Positions 15,686 through 24,458 of a DNA stretch of 64,000 bases are shown in pieces. This DNA is from Candidatus Pacearchaeota archaeon (GTDB lineage Archaea > Nanoarchaeota > Nanoarchaeia > Pacearchaeales > GW2011-AR1): assembly GCA_023228065.1 (NCBI GenBank), contig JALOBX010000003.1, positions 122,387-186,386 on the forward strand, written 5' to 3'. Position 1 is the first letter of the stretch; each line of letters starts with the position of its first letter. The translations under genes and the position numbers were made by a program. The notes beneath the pieces were generated by a model that had not been told where the DNA came from, did no database searches, and saw only the letters and a program-made list of their open reading frames with translations.

Positions 15686-16686
15686 GATTTTTTCTCCATC
15701 TCTTCCTTCCAAATATCTAAAAGCTTAAAAACAATTATCGCTATTTTTCTATTATCTTCAATCCATTTTTTGCCATATTTCTTACTTGCATCAGAAAAAA
15801 GTTTAAGATACTCTTCAGGTATTTCTATTTTAGAAATTGGTTTTTCTTCAACGATCGGTTTCTTTACTTCTATTATAGGTACTGTTCTCCAAAAAGACTT
15901 TTTTGGTTTATTAGGGTCTATTTTTTCCAAGTGCTTCAGCCAAAATTCATCTTTCCGTATACAGTGATAAGGACAAGTATCAATAATCTTACATTCATAC
16001 ATTGTTTTAGGATGCCTTTGATGAATAACCTTACAGTCATTTAATAGTATAGCTTTGAAATTTTTTTCTTTCATCAATTGATGCAGCGTAGCATCGCAAG
16101 CGTTATGCTCAATTCTTATGCTTCTAAGATCATCAGCTAAAATACCTCCGCAGAAAAATAACCACGAGTGATAAGGAGCGCCAGTATAAAATGTAGAACT
16201 GTTTTTACATAGCAATCCATTTGTTAACACAACATCAACATATACTTTATAATTATCCCAATTATTTATATATTTTTCTATATTAGAATCAAAATTTAAA
16301 TACATATTATCATCAATAGGAATATCAATAACTTCTGTCATCGTTATTTGTTTAGAATCAGTATTGTCTACTATTCTTTGCAAAATATGATCTTCAGTAT
16401 AAATAACATCAGATGATTGTAAAACAACAATATCTGTATTTTTATCCATCACATCAAAACAATGCCCATGAGAAAGCGTCACACCTTCATTTTTTGGTAA
16501 TCTTTTATATCTTGCGTGAGGAAAGAATTTTCTTATTATTGGCTCTGGATTAACATTAGAGTGATCATCAATAATACAAACATCAAAATCAAAATTCGTT
16601 TTTTGCCTGGCAAGAGAATATAGAGCATTTGGAAGTTGATTATTCTTATTCCAAGTAGCCATAAACACAGATACTTTAGATTTCAT
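15682..16686 (-). CDS. GT2-like glycosyltransferase, paralogue 4 of 6, with C-terminal extension
   Basis: A 334-residue member starting at the ATG at 16684-16686 (MKSKVSVFMATWNKNN), with AAGGAG just upstream. Motifs: CIIDDHSNVNPEPI, LQSSDVIY, NACDATLHQLMKEK, then HQRHPKTMYEC and C-x5-C-x3-C. Unlike the others it continues about 80 residues past the Cys motif, with a proline/lysine-rich linker (KKPIVEEKPISK) and a helical end (WIEDNRKIAIIVFKLLDIW). The extension could be a partner-binding tail that brings the set together. Confidence 0.83.
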   Translation of the reverse strand: MKSKVSVFMATWNKNNQLPNALYSLARQKTNFDFDVCIIDDHSNVNPEPIIRKFFPHARYKRLPKNEGVTLSHGHCFDVMDKNTDIVVLQSSDVIYTEDHILQRIVDNTDSKQITMTEVIDIPIDDNMYLNFDSNIEKYINNWDNYKVYVDVVLTNGLLCKNSSTFYTGAPYHSWLFFCGGILADDLRSIRIEHNACDATLHQLMKEKNFKAILLNDCKVIHQRHPKTMYECKIIDTCPYHCIRKDEFWLKHLEKIDPNKPKKSFWRTVPIIEVKKPIVEEKPISKIEIPEEYLKLFSDASKKYGKKWIEDNRKIAIIVFKLLDIWKEEMEKKS

Positions 16687-17491
16687 CTTTCTCCTTTTCA
16701 AAATGTCTCTTTAATTTACAATCAACTTCACAAGTCTCTAATTGAGAGCATTTAATCCAAGTATCAGAATGTGGTTGATGGATAGCAATAGGAGTATCTA
16801 TAAATAATGGATTAAATCCTTGTTCTACTAAAGCTAAATGAAATAAAACATCGCACATAGGTTTTCCTATTAAAACTTTTTCAAGATCTGTTCTCATTAT
16901 AGCCATTAAAAAAGGATACATTGGTCTTTCTTGATTAGATCTAATTACTGGTTTTTCTTCTTCTAAAACATCATAAAAATGATTAACATAAAAATTAAAA
17001 AGTTGTTCATAATCATCATTAATAAAATTTAGTAAAGTATTGGCATTATATGTATTTACTAAAACAGGTTGTCCTTTATTAACATAAGTACTCATCATAT
17101 CTAAAAGAGTATCACTTGACCATATAGTATCTGCTGATTGAATAATAACTATTTCACTATCAACAGAAATAAGACTGAACATACTGTTCCAATAAATTAC
17201 ATCAAATCCTTGTTTTTCTGTGTATCTATAATATTTAACATCTGGAACATATTTCCTTATTATAGACTCTGGATCTATATCTGAACAATCATCAGCAACA
17301 CAAATTTCATAATCAACATCACTTAATTGTCTAGTTATAGAATAAAGTGTTCCTGGTAAAACTGCTTGTTTGTTATAAGTACAAAAGAATATTGACGCTT
17401 TCTTTATAGGAACCTTTCTTTTTTCAAAATCATTTACTTCTATAATTTTATATGGTAAAAGTTCTTTTTTATTGTAGTATGATAAATACAT
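16676..17491 (-). CDS. GT2-like glycosyltransferase, paralogue 5 of 6
   Basis: A 271-residue member with about 30 extra N-terminal residues before KKASIFFCTYNKQ. Motifs: CVADDCSDIDPESI, IQSADTIW, KPMCDVLFHLALVEQ and HQPHSDTWIKC then C-x5-C-x3-C. It has HQPH instead of HQRH. Three bases separate it from paralogue 6 upstream and its end overlaps paralogue 4. Probable nucleotide-sugar transferase; substrate unknown. Confidence 0.82.
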   Translation of the reverse strand: MYLSYYNKKELLPYKIIEVNDFEKRKVPIKKASIFFCTYNKQAVLPGTLYSITRQLSDVDYEICVADDCSDIDPESIIRKYVPDVKYYRYTEKQGFDVIYWNSMFSLISVDSEIVIIQSADTIWSSDTLLDMMSTYVNKGQPVLVNTYNANTLLNFINDDYEQLFNFYVNHFYDVLEEEKPVIRSNQERPMYPFLMAIMRTDLEKVLIGKPMCDVLFHLALVEQGFNPLFIDTPIAIHQPHSDTWIKCSQLETCEVDCKLKRHFEKEKDEI

Positions 17492-17493
17492 TT

Positions 17494-18288
17494 TTAATTA
17501 ATCCATTTTTCTTGTTTTTTGACGCAGTCAAATTTGCACTTTTCAACCTCAGAACATATATGTATTCCTTTATTGTGACGCTGGTGAATAGCTTTAACTC
17601 CTGGATAAACAGCGTCCCACCCTTCAGTAACTCTAACTTTTCTAGTCTTTTGATCTAAAATAGCATCACACCAATGATTTTGGACTCCTGTAAAAAGCAA
17701 ATCTTTCTTCATTATTGCTCCAAGATAAAAAAGCCAGCTGTCTCTTTCTTTACCAGAAAAAAGATTCCAGCAACCAGAAATAACCTTACTATTATATTCA
17801 CTCTTCAAAGTTACAGACCAATAATAATTTTTGTAGTCATTCCAATGACAAATAATATCATTAAGATTAATTTCAAATTCTTTCCAAAAATCTGGGAAAA
17901 TTGGTGTATTTATAACGTCTGCAAAAGAGAACTTTTTATTATCTACTCCTTCACAAAGAATGTTGATTGTATTTTCATCTGCCCATATAACATCTGAACA
18001 AGTCAAGATTACAACATTAGACTTAATAGATGATAATCTAAAAGCAGCAGGAACAGCTTGAAAAACACCTAGTTTCTCTTCTGATCTTCCAAATTTATAT
18101 TCAAAATTAGTTAAAAACTTCTTAACAATAGGTTCAGCGCTTTCGTCTGAACAATCATCCCAAATACAAAACTCAACGGGAATATCTGTCTTTTGTCTGT
18201 TCATAGAATATAGTGTATTTTCTAGAGCCCATAATCTATTATGGACCGCAAAAACAACGCTTACTTTTTCAATATTTTTTGTATTCAT
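17494..18288 (-). CDS. GT2-like glycosyltransferase, paralogue 6 of 6
   Basis: A 264-residue member beginning MNTKNIEKVSVVFAVHNR. Motifs: CIWDDCSDESAEPI, LTCSDVIW, HWCDAILDQKTRK, and HQRHNKGIHIC followed by C-x5-C-x3-C. It is the first of the array in the direction of transcription and directly follows the methyltransferase at 18288, sharing a base with it. The pairing with modifying enzymes upstream (methyl, acetyl, SGNH) supports a glycan assembly role. Confidence 0.82.
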   Translation of the reverse strand: MNTKNIEKVSVVFAVHNRLWALENTLYSMNRQKTDIPVEFCIWDDCSDESAEPIVKKFLTNFEYKFGRSEEKLGVFQAVPAAFRLSSIKSNVVILTCSDVIWADENTINILCEGVDNKKFSFADVINTPIFPDFWKEFEINLNDIICHWNDYKNYYWSVTLKSEYNSKVISGCWNLFSGKERDSWLFYLGAIMKKDLLFTGVQNHWCDAILDQKTRKVRVTEGWDAVYPGVKAIHQRHNKGIHICSEVEKCKFDCVKKQEKWIN

Positions 18289-19178
18289 TAAATTTTAACC
18301 ATCCTATATACTCCGCCAGAGCCACAAAGCTTTCTTTCATCTTTGTATTGACACCACGGAAAACCTTGGTCATCAAAAGTTACTGCTTCTAAAAAATCTG
18401 TATGCTCTTTTTCAAGTAAGTTATATTTATCAGAAATATATTTAGAATCAAAAAAATCTTTTAGATCTAATTTGCTTGGATATCCACCTATAAAATCTAT
18501 TTTAGCTATAGACAATTTGATAAAATCTTCAGGCTTATAAGCAATTGAAACGGGACAATCCTCCCCATCTGTAGATTTTGAAAATACATAATCAGTATTA
18601 TCTAATGCACTATACTTATCAGAATTTGGATAACCGCTTTCTTTACTAGAAAGAATCCTTAAAACAAAAGCCACATAAAAATGAAAGAAAATACTGTCTC
18701 TATTATACACCATTAAATTAGCATGACAATCTTCTTTTAAATAATCATATAAATAGTTAAGTATTTCTACTGGTTTATTTACATGGTGCAAAACTCCCCC
18801 GCAGTGAACATGATCAAATTCTCCAGAAAAGTCACCAATATTAGAATTTTGATTTGTATTAAGAATTAATGCTACTTTATCTTCATAGCCATATAACTTT
18901 ACTCTTTCATTAGTAATATCTAAAGCTTTTTTAGAAACATCACAACCAACTACAAAGTCAGCGCCAGCTTTTAAGAATTCAATTACGTCATGTCCTGGAC
19001 CGCAACCATAATCAAGAATTTTCTTCCCTGCATAATCTACATTCTCAAGTTCTAGCATTTTCATAGCCATTGGATATTGAGCACTTCTCCAAGCTAAATA
19101 ATCATCCGATTCCTTTATTGACGTAAAATACTTATCATAAATAAGATGCTTATTCCAGTATTCATCAACTTGGGTCAT
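18288..19178 (-). CDS. SAM-dependent methyltransferase
   Basis: A class I methyltransferase of about 296 residues. The ATG at 19176-19178 (MTQVDEYWNKH) is preferred because GGAGGTTACAC precedes it. The SAM-binding motif I is KILDYGCGPGHDVIEFL, followed by VVGCDVSKKALDI and a motif IV-like FDHVHCGGVLHH. The family includes UbiE/Coq5-like and glycan O-methyltransferases. Its position at the head of the glycosyltransferase array suggests methylation of a sugar or capping of a glycan chain; the acceptor is inferred from context only. Confidence 0.8.
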   Translation of the reverse strand: MTQVDEYWNKHLIYDKYFTSIKESDDYLAWRSAQYPMAMKMLELENVDYAGKKILDYGCGPGHDVIEFLKAGADFVVGCDVSKKALDITNERVKLYGYEDKVALILNTNQNSNIGDFSGEFDHVHCGGVLHHVNKPVEILNYLYDYLKEDCHANLMVYNRDSIFFHFYVAFVLRILSSKESGYPNSDKYSALDNTDYVFSKSTDGEDCPVSIAYKPEDFIKLSIAKIDFIGGYPSKLDLKDFFDSKYISDKYNLLEKEHTDFLEAVTFDDQGFPWCQYKDERKLCGSGGVYRMVKI

Positions 19179-19806
19179 GTGTAACCTCCAAAACCAAAAT
19201 CTCTCTTCCCGGAACAGTAAACCTATCAATCTCTACCATACCAAGTCTCAAGAGCATTTTTGTCATTTTAATATTTCTTATATCCATTGATCCCCAAGTA
19301 GCAAAATAGCCTAACTTTTTATGTTCATCAATAACCATTTGAATACAAGTTTTTACCATTTCTCTTCCTTCTGGGGTCCCTTGATATTCAGGAATCATGG
19401 TTATAAAACCAAGATGAGCTCTAGGATCTCTAGCTTTCCTAGTTTTCTTATCCATAGTGTTAAAAAATAATTGCATTAAGGCATTGAGAACATAACGCAA
19501 ATGAAATACCCCGGCAAGCATGCGCTTTATCCAGATCCATGGTATTCTAAATCTATATTTTCTATTAAAACATTCATAGAGCAAAGCTTTATTAAAATAG
19601 CCAACAGCATAGCAAATTATCTTACCATGCTTTTCTGCATAAAAACCAAAAGCTAATCCTGAAGAAACAAGATAGTTATAAAATAAAGTAAGATATTCTT
19701 CGCCCAAAAGTTTAGTAAATTCATAATCATAGAATGTATCTAAATGAATTTGAACTAATTTTCTAGCAAACAAATAACTATTAAAGAATGGTCTGTAAAA
19801 AATCAC
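19165..19806 (-). CDS. GNAT-family acetyltransferase, GTG start
   Basis: A 213-residue protein whose C-terminal half matches GNAT acyl-CoA binding: FITMIPEYQGTPEGREMV, then WGSMDIRNIKMTKMLLRLGM. The motif A Q/R-x-x-G-x-G/A is modified to QGTPEG. The start is GTG at 19804-19806 with GAGG seven bases upstream. It probably transfers an acetyl or acyl group to an amino sugar or protein; the adjacent SGNH hydrolase and methyltransferase favour a glycan substrate. Confidence 0.72.
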   Translation of the reverse strand: MIFYRPFFNSYLFARKLVQIHLDTFYDYEFTKLLGEEYLTLFYNYLVSSGLAFGFYAEKHGKIICYAVGYFNKALLYECFNRKYRFRIPWIWIKRMLAGVFHLRYVLNALMQLFFNTMDKKTRKARDPRAHLGFITMIPEYQGTPEGREMVKTCIQMVIDEHKKLGYFATWGSMDIRNIKMTKMLLRLGMVEIDRFTVPGREILVLEVTHDPS

Positions 19807-20398
19807 TGAATGTCCTCATAAAAGTAATATAATATTCCATATGACCTACATCGTTTAAATGTACTCCATCTTGTAGTAAAAGATTTTGAACAATTTTGTT
19901 TTTAGTGAGCCAATCTTTTTCATGATCTACTAAAATTACTCTATGATTATAATTGCTTCCAGATATAAAATCCTCAACCACATTTCGTATAACACCATTA
20001 TATACATGACATTGTGGGTAGATAGTGTTTTTTATAGCTGGATGATTTGTAGCAACAAAAACAACTTTAATATCAAAATTAAAAGCTCTTTCTATAATTT
20101 CATATAGATTATACCTAAAAGAATTAAGAGAAACCCTTGATAATCCTTTATCTGTTTCCCATCTATTACAATCATTCAAGCCATATTGAACATATAAGTA
20201 ATCTGCTTTTGCTTCTTGTACGTCATGCGGCATGCGCTCAAGAGCCTGCCTTGTAGTCTCACCATTCCTTGCAGAAATCTCAATAGAATAATCTTCTTCT
20301 AATTCTTTAGCTACAAGATATATCCACTTATTTGATAATGATATATGTTGTCCATCGACAGTAGAATCTCCCCAAAATAGAAACTTCTTTTTAATCAT
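19781..20398 (-). CDS. SGNH/GDSL hydrolase
   Basis: A 205-residue esterase-like protein with the ordered SGNH blocks: FWGDSTVDG (Ser12 nucleophile), a block II region around ISARNGETT, QYGLNDCNRW (block III Asn) and DGVHLNDVGH (catalytic Asp and His). These enzymes remove or transfer acyl groups from carbohydrates and lipids. Next to the acetyltransferase it could edit glycan O-acetylation. No signal peptide is visible, so it acts in the cytoplasm or in the virion. Confidence 0.85.
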   Translation of the reverse strand: MIKKKFLFWGDSTVDGQHISLSNKWIYLVAKELEEDYSIEISARNGETTRQALERMPHDVQEAKADYLYVQYGLNDCNRWETDKGLSRVSLNSFRYNLYEIIERAFNFDIKVVFVATNHPAIKNTIYPQCHVYNGVIRNVVEDFISGSNYNHRVILVDHEKDWLTKNKIVQNLLLQDGVHLNDVGHMEYYITFMRTFSDFLQTIL

Positions 20399-20756
20399 TC
20401 AAACTCCTAATCCACAATTCATTTGGTATAGCATAGGCAGCATCAATAGCTAGAAATTTAATTCCTCCTGGTGGATATAATCTACACTTATCCCAAATAC
20501 CATAGTCTTTTATATTACGACATATTTGCTCAAGTATTCTATCTTGAGCTTCTTTAGAAATTTCACAATTAAACCAAAAATGTCTTACTACAAAATGAAG
20601 CTTATTGTCTAAAGAGCTTTCCCCACCACCCTCTTTATAGTATGTTACGCAAATACAAATATGACGATCTATATCGCTATCTTTTTCTTTTTGAAAATAA
20701 AAAGGTAAAGAATCTATTTCATAACCTTCAATATTCTTAAACGATTCATTAATCAT
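20391..20756 (-). CDS. Unknown protein
   Basis: A 121-residue protein without recognised motifs; it is beta-rich with LHFVVRHFWFNC in the centre and LYPPGGIKFLAIDAAYAI near the end. It overlaps the SGNH gene by eight bases and sits ten bases after the methyltransferase at 20766, so it probably belongs to the glycan cassette. Function unknown. Confidence 0.55.
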   Translation of the reverse strand: MINESFKNIEGYEIDSLPFYFQKEKDSDIDRHICICVTYYKEGGGESSLDNKLHFVVRHFWFNCEISKEAQDRILEQICRNIKDYGIWDKCRLYPPGGIKFLAIDAAYAIPNELWIRSLND

Positions 20757-20765
20757 TTAACCTCC

Positions 20766-21599
20766 TTAGATACGATTAAGTAAATTTTGTTTTTTAAAAG
20801 CAAAACATAAAACGCCTAATACATTTCCATTGTTTGGAAATAGAAAATAAGATCCTTTCTTCCAAGCATTTTTATCCCAATTTATATATCCTGGAAGTTC
20901 GTTCACATAACCATAAATCAATTCAGATCCTAAAAACATTTCTTGTATATGCCTAACATTTATATTTGTAATATTCTTAGCTCTATCACCATATCCTAAT
21001 TCCCCATTCATTAGATAATCTATAGTAAAAATAATTATACCTCCAGGAGCCACTAAGTCCCAGCATGCTTTTAAGTGTTTTTCATATTTATCAACACCAT
21101 AGCAAATTGGTATATGTTCTAAAACAGATATATTAAAAACTACATCAAAAAATTCTTTTTGTAATGGTAATTCTTCTACCAAACCGACCACCATTTTTGC
21201 TTCATAATCTTTTAATATTGACATAAAAGATGTCCATTCAGCTTCTAGATTATTTCTTAAAGCCCAAATAAGAATATCAGTAAGATGTTCATAATCAGAA
21301 GAAAAGACTTTATGGATTGTTAAATCTGTTTGCTCCATTAATAAAGCTGAAACAAAAAGCATATCAGAACCAATATCTAAAACTTTCTTTCCTTTTAATC
21401 CTCCATGAAAATTAGAAGCAATATTTAATACAGTTGGATACTCTTTCAATCTTGTAGTGCAGGAACAAAAAAATATCATTTCTTCTTTTTGATATTGTGT
21501 AAGTTCTAACCATTCTTCAAGTTTAAGTTCGTTAGACATCCAGTCAAAAGCTTTAATATAGTATCTAATATCTTCTTGAGAAGGATTCTTTAAAATCAT
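20766..21599 (-). CDS. SAM-dependent methyltransferase-like protein
   Basis: A 277-residue protein with a class I methyltransferase core: GKKVLDIGSDMLFVSALL (motif I, with DIGSD in place of the usual DxGxG), then MVVGLVEELPLQKEFFDVVFN and SVLEHIP, and APGGIIIFTID (motif VI-like). The altered glycine loop may weaken SAM binding. It overlaps the epimerase gene upstream by four bases, which suggests the two act on the same sugar pathway. Confidence 0.75.
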   Translation of the reverse strand: MILKNPSQEDIRYYIKAFDWMSNELKLEEWLELTQYQKEEMIFFCSCTTRLKEYPTVLNIASNFHGGLKGKKVLDIGSDMLFVSALLMEQTDLTIHKVFSSDYEHLTDILIWALRNNLEAEWTSFMSILKDYEAKMVVGLVEELPLQKEFFDVVFNISVLEHIPICYGVDKYEKHLKACWDLVAPGGIIIFTIDYLMNGELGYGDRAKNITNINVRHIQEMFLGSELIYGYVNELPGYINWDKNAWKKGSYFLFPNNGNVLGVLCFAFKKQNLLNRI

Positions 21600-22525
21600 T
21601 TCAAATTTTTAAGATGCGTATAAGTTTCTGTTACTGGATTATTTTTGTACCAATCAGTTGCCCTATCAATTCCACTTTGTAATGGTGTGAAACCTAGCAC
21701 TGGTTGTCCAAATTCTTTGATAGTTAAATCATTCTCTAAAATCAAATAAGGTATATCGTCGTCACCACGTTCTTTAAAAATAGGGTCTTTTTCTATATTC
21801 AAACTCTTGCACATCGCATTATACAAATCAACAATCTTATATGATCTTCCTGACGATACATGGTAAGCTCCATGTCCATTACTTTTAAGTATTGCCTGGA
21901 GCAAATAAAAAAGCAAATCATTTATATAAACAAAATCTCTTTCAACTCCAGTTACTACTGTGCAATCTTCTCCTTCAGTTAATCTCTTGAAAAATGTGGG
22001 CACAGGACCTGATAAATTACGTTCGCCGTAGCAGTTAGCTAATCGAAAAGAAACATAATCAATTCCAGACATTGCTATATATCTTTCAGCTGCTGTTTTT
22101 GAAATAGAATAGCTATTAGTTGGGGCTATTTTATGTACAACTGGAATTGGAACTATCTCTGGCCATCCATAGCAAAGTGATGTTTGCATATAGATAATTC
22201 TTTTCACTTTATTATTTTTAGCTGCTTTAATAATATTAACTGTCCCAAGTACATTTGTAGCACTATCGCGATACCAATCTTCAGGATCTTTATATGACGC
22301 TGCACAATGTACTACAACTTCTGGTTTAACGAGTTCAAAAAGTTCATTAACCCTGCCAATATTCTCTATTGTATCTGCAACAAAGTATTCCATTCTAGCA
22401 TCAATGTTTTTAGCTTTACCTGTTGACAAATTATCTATTCCATATACTTGATGTCCCCTATCAATAAGTTTGTTTGCTAAATGAGAACCAATAAATCCAG
22501 CAACCCCAGTTATTATGACATTCAA
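21596..22525 (-). CDS. NAD-dependent sugar epimerase/dehydratase (extended SDR)
   Basis: A 309-residue extended short-chain dehydrogenase/reductase of the GalE/RmlB type. It has GVAGFIGSH (NAD-binding GxxGxxG, residues 7-15), IDNLSTGK, VVHCAASYKDP, a Ser/Tyr/Lys catalytic site QTSLCYG and YSISK, and FRLANCYGERN. It interconverts or dehydrates a nucleotide sugar. The closest function guess is a UDP-glucose 4-epimerase-like enzyme; substrate cannot be fixed from sequence. It completes the nucleotide-sugar side of the cassette. Confidence 0.87.
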   Translation of the reverse strand: MNVIITGVAGFIGSHLANKLIDRGHQVYGIDNLSTGKAKNIDARMEYFVADTIENIGRVNELFELVKPEVVVHCAASYKDPEDWYRDSATNVLGTVNIIKAAKNNKVKRIIYMQTSLCYGWPEIVPIPVVHKIAPTNSYSISKTAAERYIAMSGIDYVSFRLANCYGERNLSGPVPTFFKRLTEGEDCTVVTGVERDFVYINDLLFYLLQAILKSNGHGAYHVSSGRSYKIVDLYNAMCKSLNIEKDPIFKERGDDDIPYLILENDLTIKEFGQPVLGFTPLQSGIDRATDWYKNNPVTETYTHLKNLK

Positions 22526-23151
22526 TTAGTTTCCTCCCTATCTTTTTTCTTTCTAGTTTCTTTTTTATTATGATAACTAAAATGTTCTCCAACAGTCATC
22601 ATTTGCAAATTTGTCAAATCATTATTTTTACTATTCCCATCTTTATGATGAATAACGCAACCTTTTGGTATTTCTCCATAAGCTTCTCCCCAAACTAAAC
22701 GATGCATTAACCTTCTTTTATCTCCTTCATTGTAAATTGATATATAATTGCCACTATCAAGTACTTCACCTTTCCACCTTGAATTTTTCTCCCTTATAGT
22801 ACTTTCTCTCATTTTCCTCTTTGCTTCTTCGGAAAGATGTTTTCCTGTTTGGGCTTCGCTCATCCGCTTTCTAGTTTCTAAAGAGAGATTTTCTATTTTA
22901 TGACATTCACTTCTACGCTTCTTTGTCTCTTCGGAAAGATTTTCTGTTTTATTAATAAAACTTATTTGTTGCCTTGTTTCTTTAGAATGATGTTTACCTT
23001 TCATGCCAAAATTATGATTATTTTTAGCATTCCACTTAGAAACACAAGAGTGACAACAAAATAATGACTCTTTCTTCTTCTTTTTTCCACACTTATATTT
23101 ATTTAGAATTTCTTTTCCGCACTGTTTACAACACTCTTTATTGTCATCCAT
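22522..23151 (-). CDS. HNH homing endonuclease with NUMOD3 repeats
   Basis: A free-standing HNH endonuclease of about 209 residues. N-terminal CKQCGKEIL and CCHSCVSKW form a zinc knuckle. Several copies of the NUMOD3 DNA-binding helix follow (KGKHHSKETRQQIS, TGKHLSEEAKRKMRE). The HNH core is VIHHKDGNSKNNDLTNLQ then HFSYHNK. It sits between the asparagine-synthase-like and epimerase genes. The start is taken at the ATG at 23149-23151; an ATG 18 bases upstream is inside the previous gene. Two relatives are at 28737 and 37066. Confidence 0.9.
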   Translation of the reverse strand: MDDNKECCKQCGKEILNKYKCGKKKKKESLFCCHSCVSKWNAKNNHNFGMKGKHHSKETRQQISFINKTENLSEETKKRRSECHKIENLSLETRKRMSEAQTGKHLSEEAKRKMRESTIREKNSRWKGEVLDSGNYISIYNEGDKRRLMHRLVWGEAYGEIPKGCVIHHKDGNSKNNDLTNLQMMTVGEHFSYHNKKETRKKKDREETN

Positions 23152-23152
23152 T

Positions 23153-24406
23153 CTATAACATTTCTCCATCTATAAAGTTTCTAAAAAATAATTCCAAGCT
23201 CAAAGCACCCAAAATTGTCCTACCATATTCTGATTCCAATGATGCTGCTATTAATATTTCATCACAATTAAAGATACCACGTTCTCGCGTTCTTTGATCA
23301 TTAAATAAATCGCTAACAAATTCATTTGCAATACCATCTCCTTGTATCCATTTCACAAAAGGAGTTGTAAAGCCCATCTTGTTTGTTCTATTTAAGACTT
23401 TCTCAGGCAAATACTTTTCTCCTGCTTTCTTAAGAATATATTTTAATTCTTGATTCTTAAATTTAATCTCAATTGGGACTTCTTTAGCAAACTCAACAAT
23501 AGCCCTACTTAGCAAAGGTGCATAAGTTTCTATACCAAAAGCTCTTGGGAGCTTTTCATCAATAGCTAATAACGTTGGTAGATCATATTGAATTTCTCCA
23601 ACCATTACTTGCTCAAGAGTTTTTGTTTCCATACAAGGATAAAATATATTCATTGGAAAACGATCTTTAGCATATATACTAGGGACTTTGCATCTAAGAA
23701 TAGAATTATTATATTGTAATAAATCCAAATATCTTGTATAACCTAACCAAAGTTCGTCTCCCCCTTCACCTGTTAGAAGTATGTCTACCCATTTCGAAGC
23801 TTCTTTGTAGACAATATATTGGCTAAAAGATCCTGGACCACCGCAAGGTTCTTCTAACCAATAAATAACGTCTTGTATATTATCTACAAAATCTTGTTCA
23901 TCAATAATTACAGGATGCAAAATAAGATTTGGATATTTATTTGTTACTGCTTTAATATAAGGCCATTCATTGTAACCTTCATAAAGAAACAATCCTGAGA
24001 AAACATTAAAGTCGCAATCAGGATTTTGAGTTGCTGCTACACCAGTTACAAAAGAACTATCTATTCCGCCAGAAAGAGAAAAGCCTATTTCATCAGCGCT
24101 TTTATAAGAAAGAGATTCTTTAATAGAGTTCTCTACAAGATACGTTAGTGTTTTTATTGCTCTATCTTCTGTAAGATTATCATAATTAAAATAGAAATTA
24201 GCTAATTGAGAAGGTCTTTCTCTAAAAATACCTTTAAATAATGTTTCAGAAGAAGTATAGTATTGATATGTAATGTACTCTTGAAGAGCTTGTTCGTTTA
24301 GCTCTATTTTAGGTTTGCCATTTTCATCTTGGGGTAAATATTTAAAAAGATCAACTATCCTATCTGAATAGTGTCTAACACCGTAACCATTAATATAGTA
24401 TTGCAA
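23153..24406 (-). CDS. Asparagine-synthase-like amidotransferase lacking the glutaminase domain
   Basis: A 417-residue protein corresponding to the C-terminal half of AsnB. The PP-loop SLSGGIDSSFV is at residues 110-120, with VFSGLFLYEGYNEW and LLTGEGGDELWLGY, the ATP/aspartate-site blocks. Full AsnB starts with Met-Cys and an N-terminal glutaminase domain of about 200 residues; here only about 100 residues precede the PP-loop and no catalytic Cys2 is present. It uses a TTG start with GGAGG ten bases upstream. It may use free ammonia or a partner glutaminase, and may amidate a sugar carboxylate such as ManNAcA, as in some O-antigen pathways. Substrate is inferred. Confidence 0.82.
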   Translation of the reverse strand: MQYYINGYGVRHYSDRIVDLFKYLPQDENGKPKIELNEQALQEYITYQYYTSSETLFKGIFRERPSQLANFYFNYDNLTEDRAIKTLTYLVENSIKESLSYKSADEIGFSLSGGIDSSFVTGVAATQNPDCDFNVFSGLFLYEGYNEWPYIKAVTNKYPNLILHPVIIDEQDFVDNIQDVIYWLEEPCGGPGSFSQYIVYKEASKWVDILLTGEGGDELWLGYTRYLDLLQYNNSILRCKVPSIYAKDRFPMNIFYPCMETKTLEQVMVGEIQYDLPTLLAIDEKLPRAFGIETYAPLLSRAIVEFAKEVPIEIKFKNQELKYILKKAGEKYLPEKVLNRTNKMGFTTPFVKWIQGDGIANEFVSDLFNDQRTRERGIFNCDEILIAASLESEYGRTILGALSLELFFRNFIDGEML

Positions 24407-24458
24407 TTACTTTATTCCTCCATTGTTACTATTATGTAAAATGTTTAATCTATTAAAT

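Noticed and set aside
24407..24458. Phage promoter copy upstream of the asparagine-synthase-like gene
   Set aside because: TTTACATAATAGTA resembles the motif only partly and lacks TATAAT, so I did not list it.
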